Positions 22,048 to 34,806 of a stretch of DNA of 64,000 nt are shown piece by piece; within the stretch, counting starts at the first letter, position 1, and the number at the start of each line of letters is the position of its first letter. Made by a program: the position numbers and the translations under genes. Under the pieces are notes generated by a model. That model searched no databases. It saw nothing but the letters and a program-made list of their open reading frames with translations, and was not told the origin of the DNA. The stretch covers positions 6,741,506 through 6,805,505 of the forward strand of contig CM018052.1 in NCBI GenBank assembly GCA_008638375.1. The letters are read 5' to 3'. The stretch is from Nyssa sinensis. Lineage: Eukaryota > Streptophyta > Magnoliopsida > Cornales > Nyssaceae.

Positions 22048-24646
22048 TTTATCAACTCATGACCTTAGACTGAGTAAGTCTACCCTATGATGGGTTTCAT
22101 GGAACTAACTTATAGTGGCTAGTTCATAGGTCTTACCTCTTAAGCATTTGGCTTAGGGTTTCAGTGCCTTCACACATTTATCGGTTCTGATTTTCATATT
22201 ATGGACCTAACCATTGAGTTCGGAAGGTCGAAGAAAGTCAATTTAGACTCTCTCGGCTTTTACATCTGGGTTCGGGTATGTCAGGGGTATTTTGGTCATT
22301 TTTGCCGTCACATAATTTCTGTCTCGGATTCGTCATCTAATCATGTATACAGTCTCACAAGCGTCAGGTCTATAACTAGTATTAATTCCGTTTTAATCGG
22401 ACTTTATTTAGGCCTTGTACAGTGTCAGGGGTATTATGGTAATTTCATATGTTGTATTTTTCGGTACTTTATTTGCAGTCACGGACCTCACCATTGAGTC
22501 CGGAATGTCCAACATAGTTAAAATGGACTATCTTTCAGTGAAATTTGGCCCTATGTGTCATTAGGGGCAGTATGGTCATTTACCCTTTACATGTCTGTAT
22601 TTTTCGGGACTTGGTTTCACAAATCGGACTCCACCATTGAGTCCGGAATGCCCGAAATAGTAAGATTACACTATTCAATCATTAAATTCGGACTTGGTTT
22701 GACTTGTTTAAGGTCCAGGGGCATTATGGTAATTATTCCCTTTTAATAAAATAATTAAATAATTATTTTATTATTTTAATTAATTTTTCAGGGGCATAAT
22801 TGCAAAAGATTTTCAAAATCTGGGCCTTAGTGTAATTCTGTTAAAGAGTGGGGGTCAGTTTGCAAATATTTAAAAGTTCAAAACTGAACCAAAGGGTTCA
22901 GTCTCCTTGCAACTGAACCGGTCCGGTTCAGTCCGGTTCTGACCGGTCCGTTACATTGCTGACGTCACGATGACGTCAGCCCTCAAATAATTTAAAAAAA
23001 CTATTTATTCAAAACGACGCAGCTTTATTAATGCAGTGGCAGTCCCTGGGACAGACACGTGTCCTAGTCAACTGGGCCAACTCGACTCGACTCGGTCAAC
23101 TCGGCCGAGTCGACTCCGTCTTCCCCATCAACTGACTCGGTGTTGCCCTATTTTCTGTAGATTTTTAGCTTCTATTTCGTGAGTTTTAGGGTACGGTTTC
23201 TTGCTGTTTTCGGGTGGTATCGACTCCTGAGGGTCACACCAACACTTTGGCATCGGTTTTGAGCATCGAATCAACCTAACAAGTTCTGTTTTCAAGAGGA
23301 TAACCGTGACCTGCAACTCGATCTAGCATCCTCATTTCTCAACCATTTTGTGTGTGGTTTGAAGCTACGTGACCTATAAATCCTAAGGATCAAGACCCTA
23401 TTTATATATTTCAGTTTAAGCTCGAGTTTTAACGGATTGGATTTTGAACCCGTAGGTTCATTTCCAATTTCGTGGGGCTACAGTGAGTCTCGAGGTCGCG
23501 TAGGTACATATTTGAGATCCTCTTGAGGTCTATTTCAGGTCTTAACATTCAAAACTTTGAACTGTTATGGTCGATTCAGACCTGGGTTTTCCAAGGTTCA
23601 TCAATGGAGGTTGGTCTCGGGTTTCATGGTCTTGACCTATCCGAGACCTCTAAGCCATGCTATACACTCAAAACAGTTCCTAGAGTCAATAATGAGGCAT
23701 GCATGTAGTCTATACCCGTAGCAACTCATCAAAATAATTCAAAATTTAAAATGAAAGAGTGAGGTAAGTTTGGAGTTTACCTTCAACAGAGATTCTCTTC
23801 TCCAATGACTTGACTCAGGATTCCTCACAGTGTCCTCAAGTTCCTCAGGTCATGCATGCAATCCTTAAGCCTTTACTTCAATTGCCAATTTCCTCTCTCA
23901 CTTGCATGCACAATCTCCCTTCTCTCTCTCTCTCTCTCCACACTTCACCCTCTCTCACAGTCCCTCACGTATGCACACACACACTCACACAATTCTGTAT
24001 TTTCAGAATTCTCTAAAGAGAGAATTGATGCAAGTTATAGCTTATATATATATATATGTACATATAGGGCTATACACATATGAGTGTATCTCTGCCCTTA
24101 GTGGGGTTAGTGACTGCTGACCTGATGGAGGTGATGGAGGGCTATGATGAAGGGAATGCACGCAAGGCCATTGGCCAATTTGGGTGGTGGCTTGAGCAGA
24201 TTATAGGTTATATACATATATTGCTGTATTTATGCACAAAGTAACCAACAGCCTAGTTGGTAACTTTTTTGAGTCAAAGTTGCTTACCTTGGTAGGTCAA
24301 GGGTTCAATTCCCCTTGGCCTCCCAAGTGACCATTTTCTCTTATTTTCTGGTTAAGGCCCTGTTTGGTTGTCGCTAAATTCCAGTTTCACTATTTTGGCC
24401 TTAACTCCCAATCCGTAACTCCTTTTCCAGTGCGTTTTCTTTCTGTCACTTCCTACTCAGAATATCTTCCATTGACCAAGGTCCAATGTCAGTTTTTATT
24501 TTCTTGAGTTTCCCATAATTAGCTAATTCGAGTTTTATCACTATTAAAAATAGGCATTAAATTAGCTAAACCTGACATTTCATTCCCAAAACAGTTTTCC
24601 TCATATACAAAACATGTCAGTTACGAAATTGGGGTATTACAAATCT

Positions 24647-25424
24647 AGTGCCTCCGGAGTTTTAGCCCTTATAGGTACCAGTTACCTCGGTCCAAGGAAG
24701 GCAACACCCCCTAGTCACTACTAGGCAGAATCACCCTTTGCACATTGGAGTTGAAGTTGTGAGGTAAGCGCAACAGTAACCATTTCCACCCAGAGTTCCA
24801 TAGAGGGTAGAAGAAGTAGCAGGTTCTATGGAGCAGACCGTTTTCACCAAAATGACCCACGTCCCACCAAAACAGGATGAACTAGCAAGGTTGCTGGGGA
24901 GATTCACCACTCCGTTCACCCTTGCCATAATGGGGAAAGAACGGCCCAAAAAATTCATGGTCCCGAAATTCACCTTATATGACGGGTTGAAAGATTCTAG
25001 GGATCACCTCTCTTATTATTAGCACACAATGGCTCTACATGAGACTACCGACGTCTTTATATGCCGTACTTTCATAACAAGCCTCAAGGGTACTGCTTTG
25101 AAGTGGTTCTATAGTGTTCCTCAAGCGTCAATCATCAATTTCTACGAGCTCAGTAGGCGGTTCCTCGACCGATTCATGACTAGTAGAAGGTTGAGAAAGG
25201 GGCCAGAGTTCCTACTAAACATAAAGCAGGCCAAAGGTGAGTCACTCCGAGAATACATCGCTCGCTTCAATGCCGAGCTCACAGAGATAACAGATTGCAG
25301 CCCGAGCTTCCTGGTAGCAGTTTTCACCTCTGGTCTAGCGTTGGGGCGTTTTTAGGATTCTTTAATGAAGAATCCTCCCATTGACATGGTAGCGCTCATG
25401 GAGGAAATAAATTCCACAATTGGG
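24647..25424 (+). pseudogene. Tat-like gag, continuation after element A
   Basis: Resumes after the second AATCT. The frames read VPKFTLYDGLKDSRDHLSYY, stop, then HTMALHETTDVF, FITSLKGTALKWFYSVPQ, LSRRFLDRFMTSRR and KGESLREYIARFN, the usual Tat/Athila-side retrotransposon gag pattern. A TAG at about 25021 and a further stop near 25353 break it, and it ends abruptly near 25424. No pol follows. Confidence 0.75.
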
Positions 25425-25619
25425 ACTTATCACTTTGATACATTCACTATTAGTATCCATGGCTCAAGTACTCTATGGTTCTTAATCCATGAGTTAATGC
25501 TCTGATGTGGCCAATGGTTCCCAAACCATTTCACAACTTATTGTCCTAAAGTTGCCATCTTTGGTGTCTTGCTCTAAGTTTGTCACAGGTAACCTTAACC
25601 TTTAGCTCTGATACCACTC
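25425..25619 (-). other. 5' leader with primer site of a second chromovirus
   Basis: Minus-strand TGGTATCAGAGCT at 25604-25616 (initiator tRNA-Met primer site) sits three bases from an LTR edge at 25620. Only a short leader remains; no gag is attached. Confidence 0.7.
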
Positions 25620-28600
25620 TGTCACATCTTGCACCCCACCCTACGTGGATGCTAAAGACGTGATGCCAATTAGCCACCTTGCTGGTCTCTCTACCGACAA
25701 TGGGACCAACTAAAGGCAAACTTCTAAACTTTACAATGAATTGCATTCCAAATGTAGGGTCAAAGCAGCCAAAATTAAAACCTTTTTAAGTTGGGAATAC
25801 AACTCATCTATAGACATTAGAGCACGTCTATAATCAGATATCTAATATCTCTAAAGTACCAATATGCATGAGCCATGTCCTAATACATCTCTTGCATATC
25901 AATGAATTCTATCATATAGTTTCACTCACCTGAATGGCATGATTTAGTCTATAACAATCTAGGTGTTTATACTTCAGTGCCATTAAATCCTTGATTGGGA
26001 TGCCTCTGGCCTATTAGTGTCATTTCTTTGTGCCTTCTAATCCCATGGAGATAAATCTTGAAAAATGTTAGGCAAATAAAGTGAGCTTAAACAAGCTTAG
26101 TGAATAACATAAGTTCCCTGCCATGGGTTTTAAAATCAGTTCTTGTATACATGGTATCCAAATAAAATGCATGATTAAATGCAACTCAAGTAGAACAAAA
26201 CAGATTAGATCAGAACAGAACAGAGCTAAAACAGAATAGATCGGAACAGAACAAATTAGAACAGAACTGAACTGAGTTGAGTACCAATATATCAATCAAA
26301 AGCATATCATCAAGCATGTCTGAACCTCTCCCAGCTGCCCATAAGCGGACACTCGTGGGGCCTCTACCCTTTAGGTCATATCAGAATGGAATAAAATAGA
26401 ATTGAGCAGAACAGAACAAAACAGGATGCCAATCAAGCATATGAGCCTTTCCCAGCTACCCATAAGCGGACACTCATGGGCCCATACCGCTCAATCCTGT
26501 AGTGGGCCCAAGAGTAAGACACAACAAAACAAAATAGAATCGGAACAGACTCCAAATAGCATATAACAGTACAGAACAAACCAAAACAGAATCAGAATAG
26601 AAGAGAAGAGCAGGACAGAACATAATCATGTCAAGTGTAATGCAGTACAAAGTGTATGCATTTATGTATATGCATTTAAATAGTATAGTATATGAAAATA
26701 TTATGACAGTTAAAAAGTCCACAAAGTCAGAAGTTTCAAGTTACTCACAGTATATGAATCTAGATAGTAAAAATCACACCAAGTCAGGGTTCCGAGTTAC
26801 TCACAAACTTTTATGCTTATCTTCATTCACAAATATTCTGATATTCTCCAGATACGTCTTTAGGCATATCATTGCACATCTTGAATAATCATCATTAATC
26901 ATAGAAATATAAAGATTCATCCATTCATGAATTATTCATCATCTTAGGAGTCTATCAAGTCACCTAATTAAGTCCATTGACTTTTTTCCCATTTATTGGG
27001 TTTCAACTTATACTATTAAATTCCTTAATTAAGCTTAGTAACTGCTAGAATTATAATTTACGTCTTTTGGACTTCATTTGGTATTTGTTTTAGATTGTCG
27101 GGACACATTGACCATTTCCCATTTTATACTCTAACTGTTTTGGAGTCTTATTTAGACCCTTAATTTTTATAATTATGCTTATGACAGTTAATTATATCAG
27201 ATTGACCCTCTTTTAGAATTTATTTGGCCTTTACTTTGTATTTTCTATGCTTAGGGGCATTTTGGTCATTTTACATTTTATGAAATTCTGACCCCGAATC
27301 ATTATTTAGTCATTCATACAAGTTCACAATTATTTGGGCCCCCATTGGTATCAATTTCGTTCCATTTGGATTTTATTTGGGCTTTGTATTGTATTAGAGT
27401 TATTTTGATAATTTTACATCTTATGGTGGGACCACCCCAGAGTCCCCGGATGTCTAATCTGACATTTTTATTGTGTCCGGAACATCTAAAAATGTTAAGA
27501 TAGCCTTTTTCATATCTCAACTTGGACTTTATTTTCTTTATTTATGGCCCTAGGGTAAAATGACTATTTTACCCTATTTATAAAATAATTTAATTAATTA
27601 TTTGATTATTAAATTATTTTTCCAAGGATTTATTTGAATTAAATTCTCAAGAGCTAGGCTAGAACAGAATTATTCAACATTTTGGGCCAAATTGTAATTT
27701 AACAAAGTTAGGGTTTTATTTATTTTCATTTGAACCCTTGAACTAAAGGGTTCATGGGTTAAAAACCTAGACCGGCTCAAAGGGCCTGCGAACCAGCCGG
27801 TTCAGGTCACTGTGAACCGGAATAGCATATCCCTGATATGCATCTTATCCACGTTTTAGGTTACCCCTAATTTTGATTTCAAGTTATTATCTTTGCCACC
27901 AACCAGCCTGATTTAAATTTTAAAATCAAAGCTTTTACACCTAAAACGACGTAGAGCAACTTACCCAATTCACATTCGGTCGCGTTCCGACCCGATCCGA
28001 TCTAGAATTTGACCCATTAGACTTAAACTGAGCCACTTCCCTCACGCTTTTTCGATCATCTTCTCTAGCCCCGGTCACCGAACTGAACATTTTTCCTTAC
28101 TTTTTCTCCCCGTTCTGATGTCCATTTTTGAAGATTTTTATATCAAATTGATTCTAGGAACCTCAAGGACTTATTTAGAACTATTTTGGACCTCAAAGAT
28201 TGCAGTTTCTGACACCCATATGAGTTTTTCGGCCATGCACCGGTTGGCCATAAAATGGTCATTTCTTGACCATTTTTCTTAATTCAAACTATTTTGGCTT
28301 CCTGACATGATTCCCTACTTTTTCCTATTCACCAAATCAATTTTAGTTATAACTTGAAATTTTACTAATTTTGGCCATGAGTTATAGGGTGATTTTCTTA
28401 GATTTTCTTTTCAGTTTTTTTCTACTGATTTTTGGTTCCTAATTGTCTACAAAACACAAGAGGAGGAATTTGAGCACGTACTTTGGTCTAACGCCCAACC
28501 TCTGAAGCTTCCCTTCTTTCTCCATCCATGGTGGGAGTGCACTGCTACAGTAGCTTCTACAGGTTTCCATGACTCACACGACCCTCTTAGTGACTCATCA

Positions 28601-28650
28601 CCCACAGCTTTATATAGTTATACTCGATGTTTGGCAATCTGTACTGACCC

Positions 28651-28683
<33 letters not shown>

Positions 28684-28848
28684 TGTATGTATGTATGTAT
28701 ATATATATATATATATATAAGAAGAGTCCAGAAATTCTCATAGGTCTGCTTCGGCTGCCTCCTCTAGAAACTTCCTAGTTGTATAAATATCTATATATAC
28801 GTACATATCTAGCTCCTTTTAGAGGCTACTTCCCTTATTATTTATACA

Positions 28849-28887
<39 letters not shown>

Positions 28888-28975
28888 CCTTCCAATAGCT
28901 TCCGCTGCAACTGCCATACATCTTCCAATAGCTTCTATGTATATATATATATATATATAGATATATGTCTCATAT
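25620..28975 (-). repeat. LTR B (5' LTR of the second chromovirus), right end uncertain
   Basis: Begins TGTCACATCTTGC beside the primer site. A related LTR lies at 58993. It has a GAGCTTAAACAAGCTT stem-loop near 26090, GTGAGTAAC-type donors (minus) near 26740 and 26806, AAACGACG blocks near 27950, and microsatellites at 28650-28960. No canonical TGTA start is visible, so the right edge is approximate. AG-rich words such as 'agaacagaac' recur at 26190-26610. Confidence 0.6.
28640..28960. repeat. (ATGT)n and (AT)n microsatellites
   Basis: ATGT repeats (about 28655-28700) and three AT runs. AGTTGTATAAATA and TATTTATACAACT around 28780 and 28840 form an inverted repeat. Confidence 0.7.
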
Positions 28976-29290
28976 TTTAAGTATCCTATTTAGTAAAATG
29001 AACTCTACCATTGAGTCTGGAATATCGAAGAAAATAGGTTTAGGCTTTTGTGGATCTTAATTTGGCATTGGGCATCACTAGGGGCAAAATGGTAATTTTG
29101 TACTTTTACGTGTCTTAATTTTTTGGGACCCTGTCTCGTAAAACGGACCCTACCATTGGGTTTAGAATACCCAACATAATAAGAATGCATTATACTTTTA
29201 ATTTATTTGGGTATCGGGATTAATTACAATAATTAATTTAATTTAATTATTTAATATAATATTATATATTATATTTGGTAAAATGTAAAC

Positions 29291-29372
29291 ACACGTGCCT
29301 CAGTGGCACAGTGGTCCGCGTGTGGGGCATAAGTTCCCATACTCGTGATGGTCTGAGGTTCGATCCTTAGGG
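29291..29372 (+). repeat. tRNA-like module in a truncated LTR
   Basis: Box A TGGCACAGTGG and box B GGTTCGATCC with tRNA-like spacing. Antisense to the LTR, as in the other copies. It lacks a paired acceptor stem. Confidence 0.55.
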
Positions 29373-30469
29373 GCAGGAGCTTCTGCTTATTTTTCTTATT
29401 TTCTAAAAGCCAAACAATGGATAAGGGTTTAAAATAGGGATAGGATATCCGTGTTCCAGTCGCTATTAAATCAGTTCCTTACACTTATTGCCAAATAGTC
29501 TAAATTCAATTTAATTTAAAAACAGAAACATTTAAAATGACGTAGTTTCTTTTTAAGGCTAACCCAAAATGACGCCATCCCTATCGTCTTCCCCACCCTT
29601 ATGCACATTGTAGCCCTAGTTGCAGGTTCCATACTTTCTCTATTTCATGGAGTTCTAGAACTCTATTTCACCTTATTCTTGTTCCTATGAACTCCTAAGA
29701 TCATGGGGATCATTTTGGCATTGGTTTGGGCCATTGAGGTGGGCTAAAAAGCTTGGTTGAAGCTTTATCCTTCCCACTGTTTTTGGGTTCATACATGGCC
29801 ATTTCTTGACCAAAATGGATGGGGTTTGGCTTGTTGTTCTTGTCTCTTTATGGAGGTTCTAACCTCGATCACAGAATAGAGTTTGGTGTTCATTTGTGGT
29901 GTTTGGGTTTATTAGCCGAGACCTACAACTCAAAAGTTGGGGGCTTTTCTTTGGGTATTTTGATTGTGTTCTAGGGTTTTCATAACCCTTGTGAGGTCTA
30001 CTTTGCATTCCAAGCAATGGATACAAGCTTTATGGAGGTTGGTTCAAGTCCGAACTTGAAGGTCATCAATGGCGACTTTTAGTTTTTCTTGGTTTTCTTG
30101 GGTCTTTCAGACCCTATTCTTTCCTCCTTAAGCTATATTTATAACTATAGAACACATAATTCAATCTAGGTTATAAAATTAAACTAAGAACTTAAAGGAT
30201 GATAAAGAGGGACTCACATTTTTCTTGGTGTTGAGTTGCAGCAACTCTCTCTTTTTCTTCCTCTTTCTCTTTGTTTCTTTCCTTTATTCCTAAGCATGCA
30301 GTGCATGCACTAGGCCATATATATATACACACACACACACTTACCCTACAAGATCTACCCCACCGCCTCTCTCTTTCTCTCTCCCTCTCTTTCTCTTCGT
30401 GGCAGTTCCTTCTTCTCTCTTTCCCTTTTTGATCCTTTTCCTTTCTTTTCTTGTTTTATCTTAGTTGAT

Positions 30470-30876
30470 ATTTATATATAATATACATATATATATATAT
30501 ATATATCTCTGCCGACACACACATATCCACCTTCACAATACACACACACATAGCCGACATCACACACACATACACACTTATGTATATACATATATACTTT
30601 GATATATATATATATATATATGTATACATATGTATCCTACACACACACATACTTTATATGTATATGTATACCGCTCACACATATACGTATTACACACATA
30701 ATATATATATATATTACACCTATTTTATACACTTAACATATATTATTTATATAAATATATATGTACTGTCATGAATATATATATATATGTATACTATCGT
30801 ATATATGCATATATATACTATCATATATACGTATATGTATATACCATCATATATATATATATATATGTGTGTGTGT
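30470..30876. repeat. Dense (AT)n / (AC)n microsatellite block
   Basis: Alternating AT and ACAC tracts up to the edge of LTR C. Open frames here are low-complexity repeats, not genes. Confidence 0.85.
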
Positions 30877-32343
30877 GTATATGTCACGCCCCGAATTCCC
30901 GATCGAACCCGGGGACGCGACTGAACGAAACAAAAGAAGAAAAGAAATAAATAGAAAGTAAATAAATAACAATTTAACTAATTTATAACTAATATAACTC
31001 ATTTACTGATTAGATACAAGCCTATTCCACTAACATAAAGCTACATCCATATATCTCTGTCAATACACATATATTCCCGGTTTATAAAAATTTCGGCAGA
31101 ACCTCCTTTGTTTTTCGAACCTTTTTCCCCCTGATAATCACAATGCATCATATAATATCATATAAATATAAATACATCACAATCCATCCTCACTCGATGG
31201 CTACAACTTTATCAAAGTTAAATATACATCGCCTACTTATACAATCCATCACGTCTACTCCTACATTTAAACTAAAAGATCACAAATTCAATATCTATTA
31301 CAATATACAATGTCATTTCCATTCTTTTCAAAAACACATCAATCTTTTATAATATCCAAAGACGCCCCAAGGGCCCAAATATTCTTTCAAATTTATTTCC
31401 TCTCCTTTCTCCAAGACTTCATCAAGTCCCGCGTACCAGGATGCTTTATCTGAAACCTGTGCCCACGAATGGGTCAGCGCCAACATGCTGGTATCGTACA
31501 ATACTAATGCAAGGAACAAAATTAAGTCGTGGCATGTGCAAGTGTACGTGTATATCTACATGCCTCCTTAATCTTGCATACAATATAATGGCAATGTACA
31601 AACTACATCTGTATAAAACCCTATATCACGTTCACAAATTCATCAACACATGCACATGCAATATGCATGACACACCCACGCATCTCAATGTCACACCCAT
31701 GTCTCGCTTCACAGTTCTTCCCCGTTGGCATGCAAGTACCAATATATGTCTCGCTTTACGGTCAGGACCTCGTAGGCCTGCGAGTACCTAATGGCCAATT
31801 TTGGGTTTTTCACCACAGGATCTACACCCTCATAATGCACCAGCACCTCGTGCTGACCCACACTATGCTTTCAAGGAATCACACAATGCCAATATGCCAT
31901 GATTTCATCATGCAATAATACAGTTCAAATGAAACATCACTTTCATAAGCATATGCAACATGCTTTACATAATGTATTACATTTAAGATTAAATCACAAG
32001 ACTTCATCCACAATCTTACGTGTCATGCTCGATCAATCTCAACACTTATGAAAATCCACATGTCACAATATCAACAATCCTTCTCAAACATAAATCACAT
32101 GGGACGACAACTCAAGAAGTAAATCACAACTCCCAAATAATCATAAAGAACATGGGAAACATATACACAATCCACTCAAAGAAGCAATCATTCCTATGTG
32201 ATCTTCTATCAGCATACAAGCATAAAAAGCATTCAAGCAATATACACATCAATCCTAATTTAATTCTATTCCTTACTTAGTAAAGTACCATACCTGATCG
32301 GGTTCTCTCAACCCTAAAAAGTCATGTCCACTACGTAGTCTAA

Positions 32344-32619
32344 TCAACCAGGTTCATCTTTAGTCCACGGTTCGGAAGTAGAAGAAAACACACCGGCAGG
32401 TTGATCGAGTCGGCCAACCATTTTAAATCCAGTTTCATCAGCTTCTTCAACCTTGACCCCATACTCAAATTGGATAATCGAATGACTACATACATTCCTT
32501 ATCGTGCCATCATGACAGATAACAACATCCCGAAGGATGGCCATTATAAGTGATTCAACATCCCAAAAGTTCATCATGTTCCTCAGATATGAACATATCC
32601 AACCTTTGTCTAGTTGTAG
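32344..32619 (-). pseudogene. Captured fragment of an RNA polymerase IV/V largest subunit
   Basis: An open frame of about 92 codons. Its middle, about 32452-32550, reads LIMAILRDVVICHDG followed by TIRNVCSHSIIQFEYG. This fits the conserved 'DGT-RN-..-IQF-YG' segment near the C-terminal half of RNA polymerase largest subunits (RNA_pol_Rpb1_5). The spelling is nearer to plant Pol V/IV (NRPE1/NRPD1) than to Pol II, whose version runs on to a YGEDG motif absent here. The flanking residues (…VKVEEADETGFK…) do not match, so only about one exon was captured. It is in sense orientation to LTR C. It lacks catalytic residues and cannot act as a polymerase. Whether transcripts or small RNAs come from it is unknown. 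A gene-like relic without effect is the simplest alternative. Confidence 0.6.
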
Positions 32620-33144
32620 TCAACATTTTTGCTAGTATTGCAATCATCATTTAACTCTCCAGCTGACTTGGCAGGGCGGCTCCTCTTGTTTCTCTATTTC
32701 GAACCCCAACCATGTGGACTTTCAGTGGAATCTCTCTTTTTAGTGAAACGTTTCTGGTGACCCTAAGACGACTGTACATCACTTTCATTGCAATTGCCAA
32801 CTTGTTTCTGTTGATCCCATTAAGACTATACACTTTCACTCCAACTGCCAACCTTTGGAGAATTTGCAGTCAAGTGTCACAAGCCCCAACCATGTGTCTT
32901 GCTCCGGCCTTCAACTGAGTAGCCATTTCTCATATTCCCGTGAAAACATTCAATACTATCAACATGTTCTGCAACAAGGTTCAGACTTGTTTACTAATGA
33001 GTCGTCCACCAATGGATTTCACAACTCTTCTTCAAAGTAATGTTTAGACCACTTCCCATTAGTTTGCAATGGCCTAACAGTCACTCAACCCCAGCTGAGC
33101 TCCATAGCAGATCAAACAGTCATTGGATCACAGTGCATCAGATG

Positions 33145-33303
33145 TCATAGAACAATAACCTCTTGGTACTGTTGGCTTTTATGAATCATGATTTTCCCTT
33201 GGCCATTACTCTTCACAATTTCATTGATCAGATTAATAAATTGATCCTCAAAACCAAGAGCAATAGTACCCAAACCTCGAGATGTAACCGGGTAAAATGG
33301 CGA
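33145..33303 (-). other. Unassigned open stretch in LTR C
   Basis: Reads FYPVTSRGLGTIALGFEDQF, then INLINEIVKSNGQGKIMI, and stops at TGA (33145-33147). Not recognised. The composition looks protein-like rather than LTR-like, so it may be a second captured piece. An imperfect 37-bp tandem repeat lies just beside it at about 33311-33385. Confidence 0.3.
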
Positions 33304-34806
33304 TCAATGCCGCAGCAACAGTCCAGCCCCTGAATCCCACAATGGCGCAGCAACAATCTAGCCCTTAAATCCCACAACTCTTTCCCTGGAAGTCTGCCTC
33401 TCAATTTGAAGACTCTCGTTTTCGTCCATAACTCAAAATCTTGACAAAACAACAGTTGAGAACAAAGACCGCAGCCAGCAGAGTGAGGGAAAATCTACAG
33501 CTTCTCTCTTTTCAACGTTTCCCTCATCTTCCAACAACTTCCCCTGCAACTGCCACACACAATTCCGAGCTGCTACACCAACACGCACACAGGTATATAC
33601 ATACACATATACTGGCCTGCAAAATCCCCTATTCCGGTGCAAACAGCTTCCCAATGGCGGAATACAATAGCTTACATTCCCATTCTCATCTCCTTCAATC
33701 CCAACATCACTACCAACACCAAATCACACCTCAACATTACAGATCCACAAAACACCATCACACTGCTACACAACACAACCAAATATATATATATATATAT
33801 ACATATCTCTGCACCGCTACCTAATTCGAACAAACCCAACACCAACACGCTGTTACAGCTCCGCCATACCTGTCACAACGCTACACTCTACCGCACCGCT
33901 ACTGCCGTAACAAGTTTTGCAATAGTAGCTTAGTGAATCAGTTGAACCAACGAAATTCCCTGCATCGCTACACACACAGAGATGTATATATATATATCCC
34001 TGTTGCGTCACTACCGCCACTGTCTCCTCCTCACGGCTTGTTCATCGGTTTCGGCTGAATCAATCAGGAAAGCAGTCATGGAACTAATGGCCTCTGTGTA
34101 CATAAACTGCAGCCGCAAGGAACAAGGTCGCGCCTCTGCTGCACCGTTACTATCGCAACTACTGCTCTCTCTCCCTTTGTCTCATTTTTTCTGCAAACCC
34201 AGATACGCACATACACACACATATATATATACTCCTCTCCACCGCCACACACACCTTGGTCCGTTACACCACCAGAAGACTTCTGGAACTCCCTCCGCAC
34301 CGCCTCTCGTTCTTTCTTTTCTTTTCTTTTCTTTTTCCTGTTTCCTCCAGCTTCTTCAAGAAGCTTCATATATTATATAATATATTATAATATAATATAA
34401 TATATATATATTATGTTGTCCCTTCTTCTAACAGCTTTCTCTTTTTTTTTTTTTTCATCAGCATAATTAAGTATTGATATTGGCTTCATTTATTCATCCC
34501 GGTACTCAAATGACTGGATTAATTATTTTTCCGAACCTATTTTATTTTATTATTATTATTTTTTTTTCCAAGTCTCTACAGTATACTATCGTATAACGAA
34601 TCTGTTGCTCCGTTATGGTATTATTCAGACACTCGGGACTTTTGGTACTTAAATTGGACTATAGATTTAATTCTCGAAAAATGAATCCTAACAATGTCTT
34701 TTACAGATTCGTTCTTGGCCAGGTAACTTAGCTCGTAAGGCACATTTACCCTAATAGTTAGGGTTTCCAGTAGTTTACTCGGTTGAATTTGGGTCCGTGT
34801 ATTACA

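Larger units (their letters stand above)
9239..24641 (-). mobile_element. Complete chromovirus (element A), with a nested solo LTR
   Basis: Two LTRs (9239-12680 and 17450-24641) flank a gag-pol region. TSD AATCT at 9234-9238 and 24642-24646. A primer site complementary to initiator tRNA-Met (17431-17443) and a polypurine tract (12681-12692) are in the right places for a minus-strand element. A chromodomain-like C-terminus and LTRs over 3 kb place it near Tekay/Del. By eye the two LTRs differ at only about 15-20 sites plus a poly-T length change, so the insertion is young. The 5' LTR carries a later solo LTR insertion (18297-22047). The coding region is broken twice. Confidence 0.93.
17450..24641 (-). 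repeat. 5' LTR of element A, interrupted by a solo LTR
   Basis: LTR sequence at 17450-18296 and 22048-24641, about 3436 bp once the insert and one target copy are removed. It is nearly identical to 9239-12680. The insert is 18297-22047. This LTR would drive transcription of element A, so the insert probably disturbs it. Confidence 0.93.
30882..34580 (-). mobile_element. Solo LTR C, carrying captured gene-like DNA
   Basis: Plus strand starts TGTCACGCCCC and ends TCTCTACA, with TSD GTATA at 30877-30881 and 34581-34585. 3699 bp, no internal region. The U5 side (30882-32300) resembles a chromovirus LTR. The middle (32280-33470) does not show the CGGACTCA palindromes of the others. It instead carries an RNA-polymerase-subunit-like frame (32344-32619) and another short open stretch (33145-33303). 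The right third has TATA microsatellites near 33781 and 34215. Confidence 0.88.
28976..34806 (-). repeat. Truncated LTR holding solo LTR C
   Basis: A CGGACTCA-related palindrome copy (CTACCATTGAGTCTGG, about 29005) marks the left part. The right end is GTGTATTACA at 34806, matching a minus-strand LTR start. Solo LTR C (30882-34580) is inserted with GTATA on both sides. The left edge is not defined. Confidence 0.5.

Noticed and set aside
30456..30961. Several open frames of 60-70 codons
   Set aside because: They translate AT/AC microsatellites into Tyr/Ile-rich runs.
33441..34380. Plus-strand frames of 98-132 codons in LTR C
   Set aside because: They are low-complexity His/Thr/Gln- or Ser/Leu-rich translations of simple-repeat DNA, antisense to the LTR, with no domain.
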